Source of the DNA: Kitasatospora sp. Root107
GTDB lineage: Bacteria; Actinomycetota; Actinomycetes; Streptomycetales; Streptomycetaceae
Length of the DNA stretch: 64,000 nucleotides
NCBI RefSeq assembly: GCF_001424875.1
Contig: NZ_LMCT01000003.1
Location: 1,411-65,410 of the forward strand
Direction of reading: 5' to 3'
This document shows, in pieces, positions 8,049-16,232 of the stretch; the first letter of the stretch is position 1; every line of letters begins with the position of its first letter. Under the pieces are notes generated by a model, which was given only the letters and a program-made list of their open reading frames with translations, was not told the origin of the DNA and made no database searches. The position numbers were made by a program, and so were the translations under genes.

Positions 8049-9629
8049 TCAGGTCACATCCCGGGTCATGTCGACGAAGCGGGAGTAGTGGCCCTGGAAG
8101 GCGACCGTGATGGTGGCGGTGGGGCCGTTACGGTGCTTGGCGACGATCAGGTCGGCCTCACCGGCCCGGGGGGACTCCTTCTCGTAGGCGTCCTCGCGGT
8201 GCAGCAGGATGACCATGTCGGCGTCCTGCTCGATCGAGCCGGACTCGCGGAGGTCGGAGACCATCGGCTTCTTGTCGGTGCGCTGCTCGGGGCCACGGTT
8301 CAGCTGGGAGAGCGCGATGACCGGGACCTCGAGCTCCTTGGCCAGCAGCTTGAGGTTTCGGGACATGTCGGAGACCTCCTGCTGCCGGCTCTCGGCCCGA
8401 CGGGAGCCACCGGCCTGCATCAGCTGGAGGTAGTCGATGACCACCAGCTTGAGGTCCTGACGCTGTTTCAGCCGACGGCACTTGGCCCGGATCTCCATCA
8501 TCGACAGGTTCGGCGAGTCGTCGATGAAGAGCGGCGCCGCCGTCACGTCCGGCATCCGGCGGGCCACCCTGGTCCAGTCGTCGTCGGTCATGTTGCCGGA
8601 CCGCATGTGGTGCAGGGCCACCCGCGCCTCGGCCGAGAGCAGACGCATGGCGATCTCGTTGCGCCCCATTTCGAGCGAGAAGATCACACTGGGCAGGCCG
8701 TTGGTGATCGAACAGGCCCGGGAGAAGTCCAGTGCCAGGGTCGACTTACCCATCGCCGGTCGGGCCGCGATGACGATCATCTGGCCCGGGTGCAGGCCGT
8801 TGGTGAGGGCGTCCAGGTCGGCGAAGCCGGTGGGGACGCCGGACATCTGGCCCTGGCGGGAGCCGATCGCCTCGATCTCGTCGAGGGCGCCCTCCATGAT
8901 GTCGGCGAGCGGGGCGTAGTCCTCGCTGGTGCGCTGCTCGGTGACGGCGTAGATCTCGGCCTGGGCGGCGTTGACGATCTCGTCGACGTCGCCCTCGGCG
9001 GCGTAGCCCATGCCGGCGATCCGGGTGCCGGCCTCGACCAGGCGGCGGAGCACGGCGCGCTCGTGGACGATCTCGGCGTAGTACTCGGCGTTGGCCGCCG
9101 TCGGGACGGAGTTGACCAGGGTGTGCAGGTAGCCGGGGCCACCGACCCGGGTGAGCTCGCCGCGCTTGGTGAGCTCGCTGGCGACGGTGATCGGGTCGGC
9201 CGGCTCGCCGCGGGCGTAGAGGTCGAGGATCGCGCTGTGGACCAGCTCGTGGGCCGGGCGGTAGTAGTCGTGCGGCTTGAGCACCTCGACCACGTCGGCG
9301 ATGGCGTCCTTGGAGAGCAGCATGCCGCCGAGCACGGACTGTTCGGCCGCGAGGTCCTGCGGCGGCACCCGCTCGAAGGCGTCCGTGCCGGCCCGGTCCT
9401 CGGCCGAGTCCGAGCCGGAGCCGGCGGAGTCCTTGCGCTTGCCACCGCGCTGGAAGGAGCCCTTGCCGAAGTTGCCGCCCGCGCCACCCTCGCTCTTGCG
9501 GGTGACCGGCAGCCGGTCACCCGGGCCGTCCGGGAAGTCCGCCGGGCCCGGCGGGAAGGCGTCGTCGGACGGCTGCCAGTCGTCCTCCGGCGGAGGGGCG
9601 TCGTGGTCGTCGTACTGGGGGCCGGTCAC
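8049..9629 (-). CDS. dnaB: Replicative DNA helicase DnaB
   Basis: The 526-residue protein unwinds DNA 5'-3' at the replication fork as a hexamer. After about 90 disordered, Pro/Gly-rich residues typical of streptomycetes, the N-terminal domain begins at PPQDLAAEQSVLGGMLLSKD. The RecA-like domain carries Walker A ARPAMGKSTLALDF near residue 290 and Walker B LVVIDYLQLM, with SQLNRGPEQRTDKKP following. No intein is present. The GTG at 9627-9629 gives the full N-terminal tail. It is transcribed alone from a promoter with a DnaA box directly upstream. In actinobacteria loading is likely by DciA, which is also encoded in this window (50225). Confidence 0.97.
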   Translation of the reverse strand: MTGPQYDDHDAPPPEDDWQPSDDAFPPGPADFPDGPGDRLPVTRKSEGGAGGNFGKGSFQRGGKRKDSAGSGSDSAEDRAGTDAFERVPPQDLAAEQSVLGGMLLSKDAIADVVEVLKPHDYYRPAHELVHSAILDLYARGEPADPITVASELTKRGELTRVGGPGYLHTLVNSVPTAANAEYYAEIVHERAVLRRLVEAGTRIAGMGYAAEGDVDEIVNAAQAEIYAVTEQRTSEDYAPLADIMEGALDEIEAIGSRQGQMSGVPTGFADLDALTNGLHPGQMIVIAARPAMGKSTLALDFSRACSITNGLPSVIFSLEMGRNEIAMRLLSAEARVALHHMRSGNMTDDDWTRVARRMPDVTAAPLFIDDSPNLSMMEIRAKCRRLKQRQDLKLVVIDYLQLMQAGGSRRAESRQQEVSDMSRNLKLLAKELEVPVIALSQLNRGPEQRTDKKPMVSDLRESGSIEQDADMVILLHREDAYEKESPRAGEADLIVAKHRNGPTATITVAFQGHYSRFVDMTRDVT

Positions 9630-9735
9630 GCGTCTTCCCCGATCAGCGAGTGGTGCGAGTTGATGCCAGGCGGAGCGAATGGGGGTGGTCCTCCTTCTTA
9701 CGCCACCGCACCGACAAATCGCCCGAGAGCGACCA

Positions 9736-9765
9736 ACGCTAAGGCGCCGGGTGCCGATCGGCCAA
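9736..9765 (-). promoter_or_regulatory. dnaB promoter
   Basis: On the minus strand TTGGCC (9765-9760) and TAGCGT (9741-9736) are 18 bases apart, about 107 bases before the dnaB start. A perfect DnaA box begins five bases upstream of the -35, the same arrangement as at the dnaA promoter. Confidence 0.5.
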
Positions 9766-9770
9766 GATGG

Positions 9771-9859
9771 TTATCCACAGGGCATGTGGACGACGGGCCC
9801 ATACCTGTGGAGAACTCCCGCAATCCTGTGCACAAGTCTGTGGACCCCGCTGTGGACAA
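9771..9859. promoter_or_regulatory. DnaA-box cluster upstream of dnaB
   Basis: The 400-base gap between dnaB and the divergent MATE gene contains two perfect DnaA boxes, TTATCCACA at 9771-9779 and TGTGGACAA at 9851-9859. Near matches lie at 9785 (TGTGGACGA), 9806 (TGTGGAGAA), 9827 (TGTGCACAA), 9839 (TGTGGACCC) and 10025 (TGTGGATGA). DnaA binding here could control dnaB or titrate DnaA. The rest of the gap shows no gene. Confidence 0.65.
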
Positions 9860-10029
9860 CCCTTAGAGCTGTTCATCACACTGGCTCTGACCTGCAATGA
9901 TCAATCGTGGCGGCTGTGCATGAGAAATTCTTCACACAACCGCCCGGACGGCGGCCCGACAGCCCCACCCGACCACTCGCTCAGCGTTTCGAGTAATAGA
10001 TCAATAACCCTTGCGGCCATTACCTGTGG

Positions 10030-11376
10030 ATGAGTAGCCTTGCTGGAATGAAACCCGCCACAGCCGCCCGCCGCCGACACGACCGGGAGATCCTCGCGCT
10101 GGCGGTCCCCGCGTTCGGCGCCCTGGTCGCCGAACCGCTCTTCCTGATGGCCGACTCCGCCATCGTCGGCCACCTCGGCACCGCCCAACTGGCCGGTCTC
10201 GGCATCGCCAGCGCCGTGCTCTCCACCGTCACCGGCGTGTTCGTCTTCCTGGCGTACGCGACCACCGCCGCGGTGGCCCGCCGGATCGGGGCCGGCGACC
10301 GCCGGGCCGCCGTCCAGCAGGGCATCGACGGGATCTGGCTGGCGCTGCTGCTGTCGGTCGGGGTGGTGGCACTGACCATCCCGTTCGCCCCACAGGCGGT
10401 GGACGCGCTCGGTGCCTCGGCCACCGCCGCCCCGTACGCCGTCACGTATCTGCGGATCAGCGCCCTGGGCATCCCGGCGGTCCTGCTGGTGCTGGCCGCC
10501 ACCGGCGTCCTGCGCGGCCTGCAGGACACCCGTACCCCGCTCCGGGTGGCGATCGCCGGCTTCGCGGCCAACCTGCTGCTGAACATCGGCCTGGTGTACG
10601 GCGCCGGGCTGGGCGTCGCGGGCTCGGCCTGGGGCACCGTACTGGCGCAGACCGGGATGGCCGCGGTGTACGTGCTCGTGGTGGTCAGGGGCGCCCGCCG
10701 GGAGGGTACGGGGCTGCGGCCCGACCTGCCCGGCATCCGCGCCTGCGCCAGAGCGGGCGGGCCGCTGCTGGTCCGCACGCTCAGTCTGCGCGGGGTGCTG
10801 ATGGTCGCCACCGCGGTGGCCGCCACGCTCGGCGACGTGGAGGTGGCGGCCCATCAGATCGCGATGACCATCTGGGTGTTCCTGGCTTTCGTGCTGGACG
10901 CGATCGCGATCGCCGGGCAGGCCATCATCGGCCGCTACCTGGGCGCCGCCGACGTGCCGGGCACCCGGGCGGCCACCCGCCGGATGATCGAGTGGGGCCT
11001 GCTGGTGGGGGTGCTGCTCGGGCTGCTGCTGGTGCTGACCCGCCCGCTGTACGTCCCGCTGTTCAGCACCGACCCGGTGGTCCAGCAGCAGCTCTCGGAC
11101 GTCCTACTGCTGGTGGCGCTGACCGAGCCGGTGGCCGGGGTGGTGTTCGTCCTGGACGGGGTGCTGATGGGTGCCGGGGACGGCCGCTACCTGGCCTGGG
11201 CGGGCGTCGCCACCTTCGTGGTGTTCGCCCCGGTGGCCCTGCTGGTCCCGGTGCTGGGCGGCGGGCTGGCGGCGCTCTGGTGGGCGATGAACCTCTTCAT
11301 GCTGTGCCGGGCCGCCTTCCTCTGCCTCCGGGTCAGGACCGGGCACTGGCTGGTCACCGGAGCCGTCCGGAGCTGA
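10030..11376 (+). CDS. MATE-family efflux transporter (DinF-like)
   Basis: The 448-residue protein has about twelve membrane helices in two homologous halves (the first with LALAVPAFGALVAEPLFLMAD and GHLGTAQLAGLGIA), the hallmark of the MATE/DinF branch. MATE proteins export cationic drugs or metabolites using Na+ or H+ gradients; the substrate is unknown. The start may be the ATG at 10030 or the in-frame ATG at 10048; neither has a good ribosome binding site. It is divergent from dnaB and converges on rplI, sharing a strong bidirectional terminator. This position next to the rpsF operon and dnaB is conserved in Streptomyces. Confidence 0.9.
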   Translation: MSSLAGMKPATAARRRHDREILALAVPAFGALVAEPLFLMADSAIVGHLGTAQLAGLGIASAVLSTVTGVFVFLAYATTAAVARRIGAGDRRAAVQQGIDGIWLALLLSVGVVALTIPFAPQAVDALGASATAAPYAVTYLRISALGIPAVLLVLAATGVLRGLQDTRTPLRVAIAGFAANLLLNIGLVYGAGLGVAGSAWGTVLAQTGMAAVYVLVVVRGARREGTGLRPDLPGIRACARAGGPLLVRTLSLRGVLMVATAVAATLGDVEVAAHQIAMTIWVFLAFVLDAIAIAGQAIIGRYLGAADVPGTRAATRRMIEWGLLVGVLLGLLLVLTRPLYVPLFSTDPVVQQQLSDVLLLVALTEPVAGVVFVLDGVLMGAGDGRYLAWAGVATFVVFAPVALLVPVLGGGLAALWWAMNLFMLCRAAFLCLRVRTGHWLVTGAVRS

Positions 11377-11396
11377 GCACGCAGGCCCCGAACGCA

Positions 11397-11434
11397 GAAC
11401 GGCCCGGCTCCCCCGAGAGGGAACCGGGCCGTTC
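11397..11434. terminator. Bidirectional terminator between MATE gene and rplI
   Basis: A long near-perfect hairpin (arms 11397-11412 and 11419-11434, GC-rich, ending GTTC) lies between two convergent genes and can end transcription from both sides. Confidence 0.8.
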
Positions 11435-11450
11435 GGTGCTACAGCGTGAT

Positions 11451-11897
11451 TCAGGCAGCGACGACGGCGACGTCGAGGTTGGCCTGGACGTCGGCGTGCA
11501 GCTTGACCGAGACCTTGTGGGTGCCCACGGTCTTGATCGGCGAGCCGATCGCGACAGCGCGCTTGTCCACGGCCGGGCCGCCGGCAGCCTTGACGGCAGC
11601 CACGACGTCGGCCTGGGTCACCGAGCCGAAGAGGCGGCCGGCGTCGCCGGAGCGAACAGCCAGCTGGACCTGAAGGCCCTCGAGCTGACCCTTGACCGCA
11701 GTCGCGGCCTCGAGGGTCTGGATCGAGTGGATCTTGCGGGCGCGACGGATCGCGTCCACGTCCTTCTGGCCGCCCTTGGTCCAGCGGATGGCAAAGCCAC
11801 GCGGGACCAGGTAGTTACGGGCGTAGCCGTCCTTGACCTCGACGACCTCACCGGCACTGCCGAGGCCGGGGACCTCGTGAGTGAGGATGATCTTCAT
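11451..11897 (-). CDS. rplI: 50S ribosomal protein L9
   Basis: The 148-residue protein starts [21 protein letters not shown], followed by [15 protein letters not shown], the L9 N-terminal signature that binds 23S rRNA. The C-terminal domain is joined by a helix rich in Arg/Lys/Ala. L9 restrains frameshifting between adjacent ribosomes. It is the last gene of the rpsF-ssb-rpsR-rplI operon, 17 bases after rpsR, and ends at a bidirectional terminator. Confidence 0.97.
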   Translation of the reverse strand: MKIILTHEVPGLGSAGEVVEVKDGYARNYLVPRGFAIRWTKGGQKDVDAIRRARKIHSIQTLEAATAVKGQLEGLQVQLAVRSGDAGRLFGSVTQADVVAAVKAAGGPAVDKRAVAIGSPIKTVGTHKVSVKLHADVQANLDVAVVAA

Positions 11898-11914
11898 TCT
11901 TCGGTCACCCTCTC

Positions 11915-12151
11915 TTAGCGCGTGGTGGAGGTGTAGGGCAGCAGCGCCATCTCACGGCTGTTCTTCACGGCCGTGGCGACGTCGCGCTGGTGCTGGGTGC
12001 AGTTGCCGGTGACCCGGCGGGCGCGGATCTTCCCGCGGTCGGAGATGAACTTGCGGAGCAAGTTCGTGTCCTTGTAGTCAACGTAGTTGACCTTGTCCTT
12101 GCAGAAGACGCAAACCTTCTTCTTAGGCTTGCGAGCAGGCGGCTTCGCCAT
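11915..12151 (-). CDS. rpsR: 30S ribosomal protein S18 (zinc-binding type)
   Basis: The 78-residue protein has the S18 core ([20 protein letters not shown], then [15 protein letters not shown]) and retains the Cys residues CVFC near residue 15 and the Cys/His pair in GNCTQHQ, so it is the zinc-binding C+ form. Streptomycetes often carry a second, cysteine-free S18 elsewhere that replaces it under zinc limitation through Zur. S18 pairs with S6 on the 30S platform. The ATG at 12149-12151 is chosen because AGGAG lies six bases upstream; an ATG immediately before it is too close. Confidence 0.96.
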   Translation of the reverse strand: MAKPPARKPKKKVCVFCKDKVNYVDYKDTNLLRKFISDRGKIRARRVTGNCTQHQRDVATAVKNSREMALLPYTSTTR

Positions 12152-12218
12152 CATGTGCTCCTGTGATTACGAAATCTGTCAGCATGACCGGGCTTCTGAG
12201 GGCCCGGTACGCACCGCT

Positions 12219-12854
12219 TTAGAACGGGGGCTCTTCCGAGAAGCCGCCACCGGCCGGGGCACCCCAACCGCCACCGCCACCGCCACCCTGGTTTCCACCA
12301 GGAGCCGGAGCGCTGGAAGCCCACGGGTCGTCGGACGGAGCGGACTGGCCGCCACCGGAGTTGCCACCCCAGTTGCCGCCGCCGCCACCCTGCTGGCCGC
12401 CGGAGCCGCCCCAGGAACCGCCCTGGCCGCCGGAGCCACCCTGCTGGCCGCCGCCACCGAAGCCACCGCCGCCGCCAGTACCGCCGGAGCGGTTGGCGCG
12501 GGTGACCTTGGCGGTCGCCGAACGCAGGCTGGGACCGACCTCGTCGACCTCGACCTCGAAGACCGTCCGCTTCTCGCCTTCCTTGGTCTCGTAAGACCGC
12601 TGGCGCAGTCGGCCCTGCACGATCACGCGCATGCCGCGCTGCAGCGACTCGGCCACGTTCTCCGCCGGCTGACGCCAGACGTTGCACGTGAGGAAGAGGC
12701 TCTCGCCGTCCTTCCACTCGTTCGTCTGACGGTCGAAGGTGCGCGGGGTGGACGCGATACGGAACTTCGCGACCGCCGCACCCGACGGAGTGAAGCGCAG
12801 CTCGGGGTCGTCGACGAGATTGCCGACGAGGGTAATGACGGTCTCGCCTGCCAT
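12219..12854 (-). CDS. ssb: Single-stranded DNA-binding protein
   Basis: The 211-residue protein has the OB fold at residues 1-115 ([20 protein letters not shown], then [20 protein letters not shown] and [17 protein letters not shown]), a long Gly-rich linker and the acidic tip EEPPF that binds partner proteins. It coats ssDNA at the fork. Because it sits between rpsF and rpsR it is the essential SsbA. A 30-bp palindrome containing parS lies 39 bases upstream of its start, inside the operon. Confidence 0.97.
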   Translation of the reverse strand: MAGETVITLVGNLVDDPELRFTPSGAAVAKFRIASTPRTFDRQTNEWKDGESLFLTCNVWRQPAENVAESLQRGMRVIVQGRLRQRSYETKEGEKRTVFEVEVDEVGPSLRSATAKVTRANRSGGTGGGGGFGGGGQQGGSGGQGGSWGGSGGQQGGGGGNWGGNSGGGQSAPSDDPWASSAPAPGGNQGGGGGGGWGAPAGGGFSEEPPF

Positions 12855-12892
12855 GGTGGTGGTGACCTCTCGGAAAGAAGTTCTGCGGTGCT

Positions 12893-12922
12893 CATCCGCT
12901 GTTTCACGTGAAACAGCGGATG
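12893..12922. repeat. parS site 1, in a 30-bp perfect palindrome
   Basis: The parS core GTTTCACGTGAAAC is at 12901-12914, and the symmetry extends eight more bases on each side. It lies between rpsF and ssb, so besides ParB binding it would form a stem in the operon mRNA ahead of ssb. Confidence 0.9.
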
Positions 12923-12929
12923 TGAGCCC

Positions 12930-12950
12930 ACCTGACGCCTAGGACGTCAG
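12930..12950. repeat. Small inverted repeat between rpsF and ssb
   Basis: CCTGACG (12930-12936) and CGTCAGG (12944-12950) face each other directly after the rpsF stop codon. It could be a weak attenuator together with the parS palindrome. Confidence 0.35.
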
Positions 12951-12958
12951 GAAGTGGC

Positions 12959-13249
12959 TCAGTGGGTGTCCGGGCGCAGGACCTTGGTCCGCAGAACCGA
13001 CTCGCTCAGGCTGAGCTGGCGGTCGAGCTCCTTGACGACCTCAGGCGTGGCCTTGAGGTCGATGACCGAGTAGATGCCCTCGGACTGCTTGTTGATCTCG
13101 TACGCCAGGCGACGACGACCCCAGGTGTCGATCTTCTCGACCTTGCCGCCACCGGTGCGGACAACGTTGAGGAAGTTCTCGATCAGCGGGGCGACAGCGC
13201 GCTCCTCGACCGAAGGGTCGAGGATGAGCATCAGCTCGTAGTGACGCAT
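12959..13249 (-). CDS. rpsF: 30S ribosomal protein S6
   Basis: The 96-residue protein starts [19 protein letters not shown] and contains [19 protein letters not shown], the S6 signature. It binds 16S rRNA with S18. The ATG at 13247-13249 has a strong GGAGG upstream on the minus strand. First gene of the operon, with a clear vegetative promoter at 13427-13455. Confidence 0.97.
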   Translation of the reverse strand: MRHYELMLILDPSVEERAVAPLIENFLNVVRTGGGKVEKIDTWGRRRLAYEINKQSEGIYSVIDLKATPEVVKELDRQLSLSESVLRTKVLRPDTH

Positions 13250-13426
13250 GGGTAACCCACCTCCTTTGGACTCAGCGGCCACGGTCTCTCCGTGGCAGGA
13301 GGGTTGTGCAGCGTCGGCACCGATGTGGTGGCCGCCGTACCGAGAACGTAGCCCTCGGCACTGACAACCGGCCCCCAGCCCGGTGAAGGGCAGACGGGGG
13401 CACAACTACACCAGTGCAGACCGCAC

Positions 13427-13455
13427 AGCCTACCCGCACCCGTACGGCCCAACAA
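13427..13455 (-). promoter_or_regulatory. Promoter of the rpsF-ssb-rpsR-rplI operon
   Basis: On the minus strand TTGTTG (13455-13450) and TAGGCT (13432-13427) are 17 bases apart, about 180 bases before rpsF. The long leader could carry ribosomal-protein feedback control. The 297-base gap between rpsF and the next gene shows nothing else. Confidence 0.6.
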
Positions 13456-13546
13456 AATTTAAGGGGCAAATTGCATACGGGTTGTGATCCACCACCCAAT
13501 CGCCGCAATCTGGACAGAACGGCTCTTCCACCAGGAGGTGGGCTCC

Positions 13547-13852
13547 ATGGCTCAGACCGTCCGCCGCACTCCGCCGTTCACCCTCAACACCGACGGCCAC
13601 CCGCATCCGCGGGAGAACACGCTGGTCGGCATCGCCGCAGTGCTCGGTCTGTTGGCCTTCACCACGGCGTTCTTCGACAACCTGCACCTGATCAGTTCCT
13701 GGGCCGGGCTCTTCGGCATCCTGACCGCGCTCTGGGGCCAGTTCGTCTCGGTCACCACGGCGGAGCGGTTCGTGCTGATGGTGTCGCTCGTCATGGCCGG
13801 GTTCGGCTTCTATCTGGGGGTGGCCCACGGTGGCCTCTACGGGGGCGCGTGA
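13547..13852 (+). CDS. Small hypothetical membrane protein
   Basis: The 101-residue protein has about three hydrophobic segments (LVGIAAVLGLLAFTTAFF, a middle segment GLFGILTALW, and VLMVSLVMAGFGFYLGVAHG) and a short basic N terminus. Nothing in it identifies a function. The ATG at 13547 has a very strong AGGAGGTG at 13533-13540, supporting expression. It lies between the rpsF promoter region and the femX gene, a spot occupied by a similar small membrane protein in Streptomyces. Confidence 0.75.
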   Translation: MAQTVRRTPPFTLNTDGHPHPRENTLVGIAAVLGLLAFTTAFFDNLHLISSWAGLFGILTALWGQFVSVTTAERFVLMVSLVMAGFGFYLGVAHGGLYGGA

Positions 13853-14053
13853 CCGGCCCCGCGCGCTGACTCGTCGAAGACGATTCCCGCGCCGTGCGTA
13901 ACTTCCGGCGCCCCCGTCGCGTCCATACTGTGCACCGCTTGCGACGGGGGCGCCACCATGCGCTCCGACGGACGCGGGCAGCCGAGCCAGAAACGGACCA
14001 TTCGGGCGATAGGGTCACCCCTGGACCGGCCGACCCAGAAGGAGCACCCCAGC

Positions 14054-15172
14054 ATGAGCCTGCGCCTGAGGACGATCACCCGCGAGGAACACCTGGCGTT
14101 CATCCGGACGCGCCCGTCTGCCAGCCACATGCAGGTGCCGTCCTGGGGCGACGTCAAGTCCGAGTGGCGCACCGAGAGCATCGGCTGGATCGACGAGACC
14201 GACCAGCTGGTCGGGGCCGGCCTGGTGCTCTACCGCCAGCTGCCCAAGCTGAAGCGCTACCTGGCCTACCTGCCCGAGGGCCCGGTGATCGACTGGTTCG
14301 ACCGGGATCTGGGCCAGTGGCTCGACCCGATGCTGGCGCACCTCAAGTCGCAGGGCGCCTTCTCGGTGAAGATGGGCCCCCCGGTGGTGATCCGCCGGTG
14401 GAACGCGCCCACCATCAAGGAGGCGATCGCGGGCAAGCAGGCCAAGCGCCTGCGCGACCTGGAGCCGGACTGGTACGAGCCGCGCGCCTTCGAGCTGGCC
14501 GAGCGGCTGCGCAAGTCGGGCTGGCTGCAGGGCGAGGACGGCGGGGCGGGCTTCGGCGACGTGCAGCCCCGGTACGTGTTCCAGGTGCCGCTGGCCAACC
14601 GCTCGCTGGACGACGTGCAGAAGGGCTTCAACCAGCTCTGGCGCCGCAACATCAAGAAGGCCGAGAAGAGCGGCGTCGAGGTGGTCCAGGGCGGCTACGA
14701 GGACCTCGCGGTCTTCCACAAGCTGTACGTGGTGACCGCCGAACGCGACCACTTCACACCCCGTCCGCTCTCCTACTTCCAGCGGATGTGGACGGCGCTC
14801 ACCGCCGAGGACCCGAACCGGATGCGGCTCTACCTGGCGTACCACGAGGGTGAACCGCTGGCCGCCACCACCATGCTGACGGTCGGTGAGCACGTCTGGT
14901 ACTCCTACGGCGCCTCGGCCGACCACAAGCGCGAGGTCAAGCCGTCGAACGCGATCCAGTGGCGGATGATGCGGGACTCCTACGCCCTCGGCGGGAGCAT
15001 CTACGACCTGCGCGGGATCAGCGACACGCTGGACGAGGACGACCACCTGTTCGGGCTGATCCAGTTCAAGGTCGGCACCGGCGGCCAGGCCGCCGAGTAC
15101 GTCGGCGAGTGGGACTTCCCGCTCAACAAGCTGCTTCACAAGGCGCTGGACATCTACATGTCCCGCCGCTGA
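14054..15172 (+). CDS. femX: Lipid II:glycine glycyltransferase, FemX/FemABX family
   Basis: The 372-residue protein belongs to the FemABX peptidyltransferases (paired GNAT-like folds), with FNQLWRRNIKKAEKSGVEV near residue 200 and LYLAYHEGEPLAATTMLTVG near 260 as characteristic segments. In Streptomyces FemX adds the glycine cross-bridge residue to LL-diaminopimelate of lipid II, using Gly-tRNA, at the inner face of the membrane. The ATG at 14054 is preceded by AAGGAG at 14039-14044. The alanine-racemase-like gene begins 29 bases downstream and is probably co-transcribed. The 201 bases upstream hold no other gene. Confidence 0.88.
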   Translation: MSLRLRTITREEHLAFIRTRPSASHMQVPSWGDVKSEWRTESIGWIDETDQLVGAGLVLYRQLPKLKRYLAYLPEGPVIDWFDRDLGQWLDPMLAHLKSQGAFSVKMGPPVVIRRWNAPTIKEAIAGKQAKRLRDLEPDWYEPRAFELAERLRKSGWLQGEDGGAGFGDVQPRYVFQVPLANRSLDDVQKGFNQLWRRNIKKAEKSGVEVVQGGYEDLAVFHKLYVVTAERDHFTPRPLSYFQRMWTALTAEDPNRMRLYLAYHEGEPLAATTMLTVGEHVWYSYGASADHKREVKPSNAIQWRMMRDSYALGGSIYDLRGISDTLDEDDHLFGLIQFKVGTGGQAAEYVGEWDFPLNKLLHKALDIYMSRR

Positions 15173-15201
15173 CCGACCGTCACACCCTCGGGGAGAAGCC
15201 G

Positions 15202-16224
15202 ATGACCTTGTCGTTGTATCTGGACACCGCCAGATGGCGGGCCCACCAGCAGTCCGTGCTGGGCGAGTTCCCCGGTCTGGTGCCGGTGGCCAAGGGCAAC
15301 GGCTACGGGCTCGGCAACTCCCGGCTGGCCGAGGAGGCGAACCGGCTGGGCACCGGGCTGCTGGCGGTCGGCACCGCCGACGAGGCCAGGGCGGCGGCCG
15401 GGGTCTTCGACGGCGAACTGCTGGTGCTCACCCCGTACCGGACCGGCGAGGAGCCGCTCCCGCTCGGGGTGATCCGCACCGTGGCACACCTGGAGGCGGC
15501 CCGGGCGCTGCCGCCCGGCTCCCGGGTGGTGGTGGAGTGCATGACCTCGATGCGGCGGCACGGCATCGCACCCGGCGACCTGGCGCACCTGCCGGCCGAG
15601 GGGCTCACGCTGGAGGGCTTCGCGCTGCACCTACCGCTGGACCGCCCGGACGGTTCCGATCCGGTGGCCGAGGTCGCGGACTGGATGGACGCGATCGCGG
15701 CGGCCGGGCTGCCGACCGGCACGGTCTACCTGAGCCACCTCGGCTCGGCCGACCTGGCGCGGCTGGCGCAGCGGTACCCGGCGACGGTGTTCCGGTCCCG
15801 GATCGGCACCCGCCTGTGGCTGGGCGACCCCGGTGCCCTGCAGGCCAGGGCCACCGTCATGGACGTCACCCCGGTGGCCAAGGGCGACCGGTACGGCTAC
15901 CGCCAGCACCGGGCGCCCTCGGACGGCCACCTGCTGGTGGTCTCCGGCGGCACCGCGCACGGGGTGGGCCTGGAGGCGCCGAAGTACGTGCACGGGATAG
16001 TGCCCCGGGCCAAGGGCCTGGCCCGGGCGGGCCTGGCCACCGTCAACCGCACCCTCTCGCCGTACGCCTGGACCGGCAAGCAGCTCTGGTTCGCCGAGCC
16101 GCCGCACATGCAGGTGAGCATCCTGTTCCTGCCCACCGGAGGCAAGCCACCGGTGATCGGTGACGAGCTCGCGCTGAACACCCGTCACACCACCACCCAC
16201 TTCGACCGGGTGGTGGACAGCTAG
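15202..16224 (+). CDS. Alanine-racemase-like fold-type III PLP protein
   Basis: The 340-residue protein has the N-terminal barrel of alanine racemase, with the PLP lysine in VPVAKGNGYGLGN near residue 34. The C-terminal domain is short: VAKGDRYGYRQ resembles the end of the hinge, but the usual GYADG segment with the catalytic tyrosine is replaced by VSGGTAHGVG, and the GRICMD-like motif is also not recognisable. It may therefore be a racemase with another specificity, or a PLP protein with a different role. Its place directly after femX suggests a cell-wall link. The ATG at 15202 follows GGGGAGAAG. Automatic annotation would probably call it alanine racemase. Confidence 0.7.
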   Translation: MTLSLYLDTARWRAHQQSVLGEFPGLVPVAKGNGYGLGNSRLAEEANRLGTGLLAVGTADEARAAAGVFDGELLVLTPYRTGEEPLPLGVIRTVAHLEAARALPPGSRVVVECMTSMRRHGIAPGDLAHLPAEGLTLEGFALHLPLDRPDGSDPVAEVADWMDAIAAAGLPTGTVYLSHLGSADLARLAQRYPATVFRSRIGTRLWLGDPGALQARATVMDVTPVAKGDRYGYRQHRAPSDGHLLVVSGGTAHGVGLEAPKYVHGIVPRAKGLARAGLATVNRTLSPYAWTGKQLWFAEPPHMQVSILFLPTGGKPPVIGDELALNTRHTTTHFDRVVDS

Positions 16225-16232
16225 CCCCGTGC

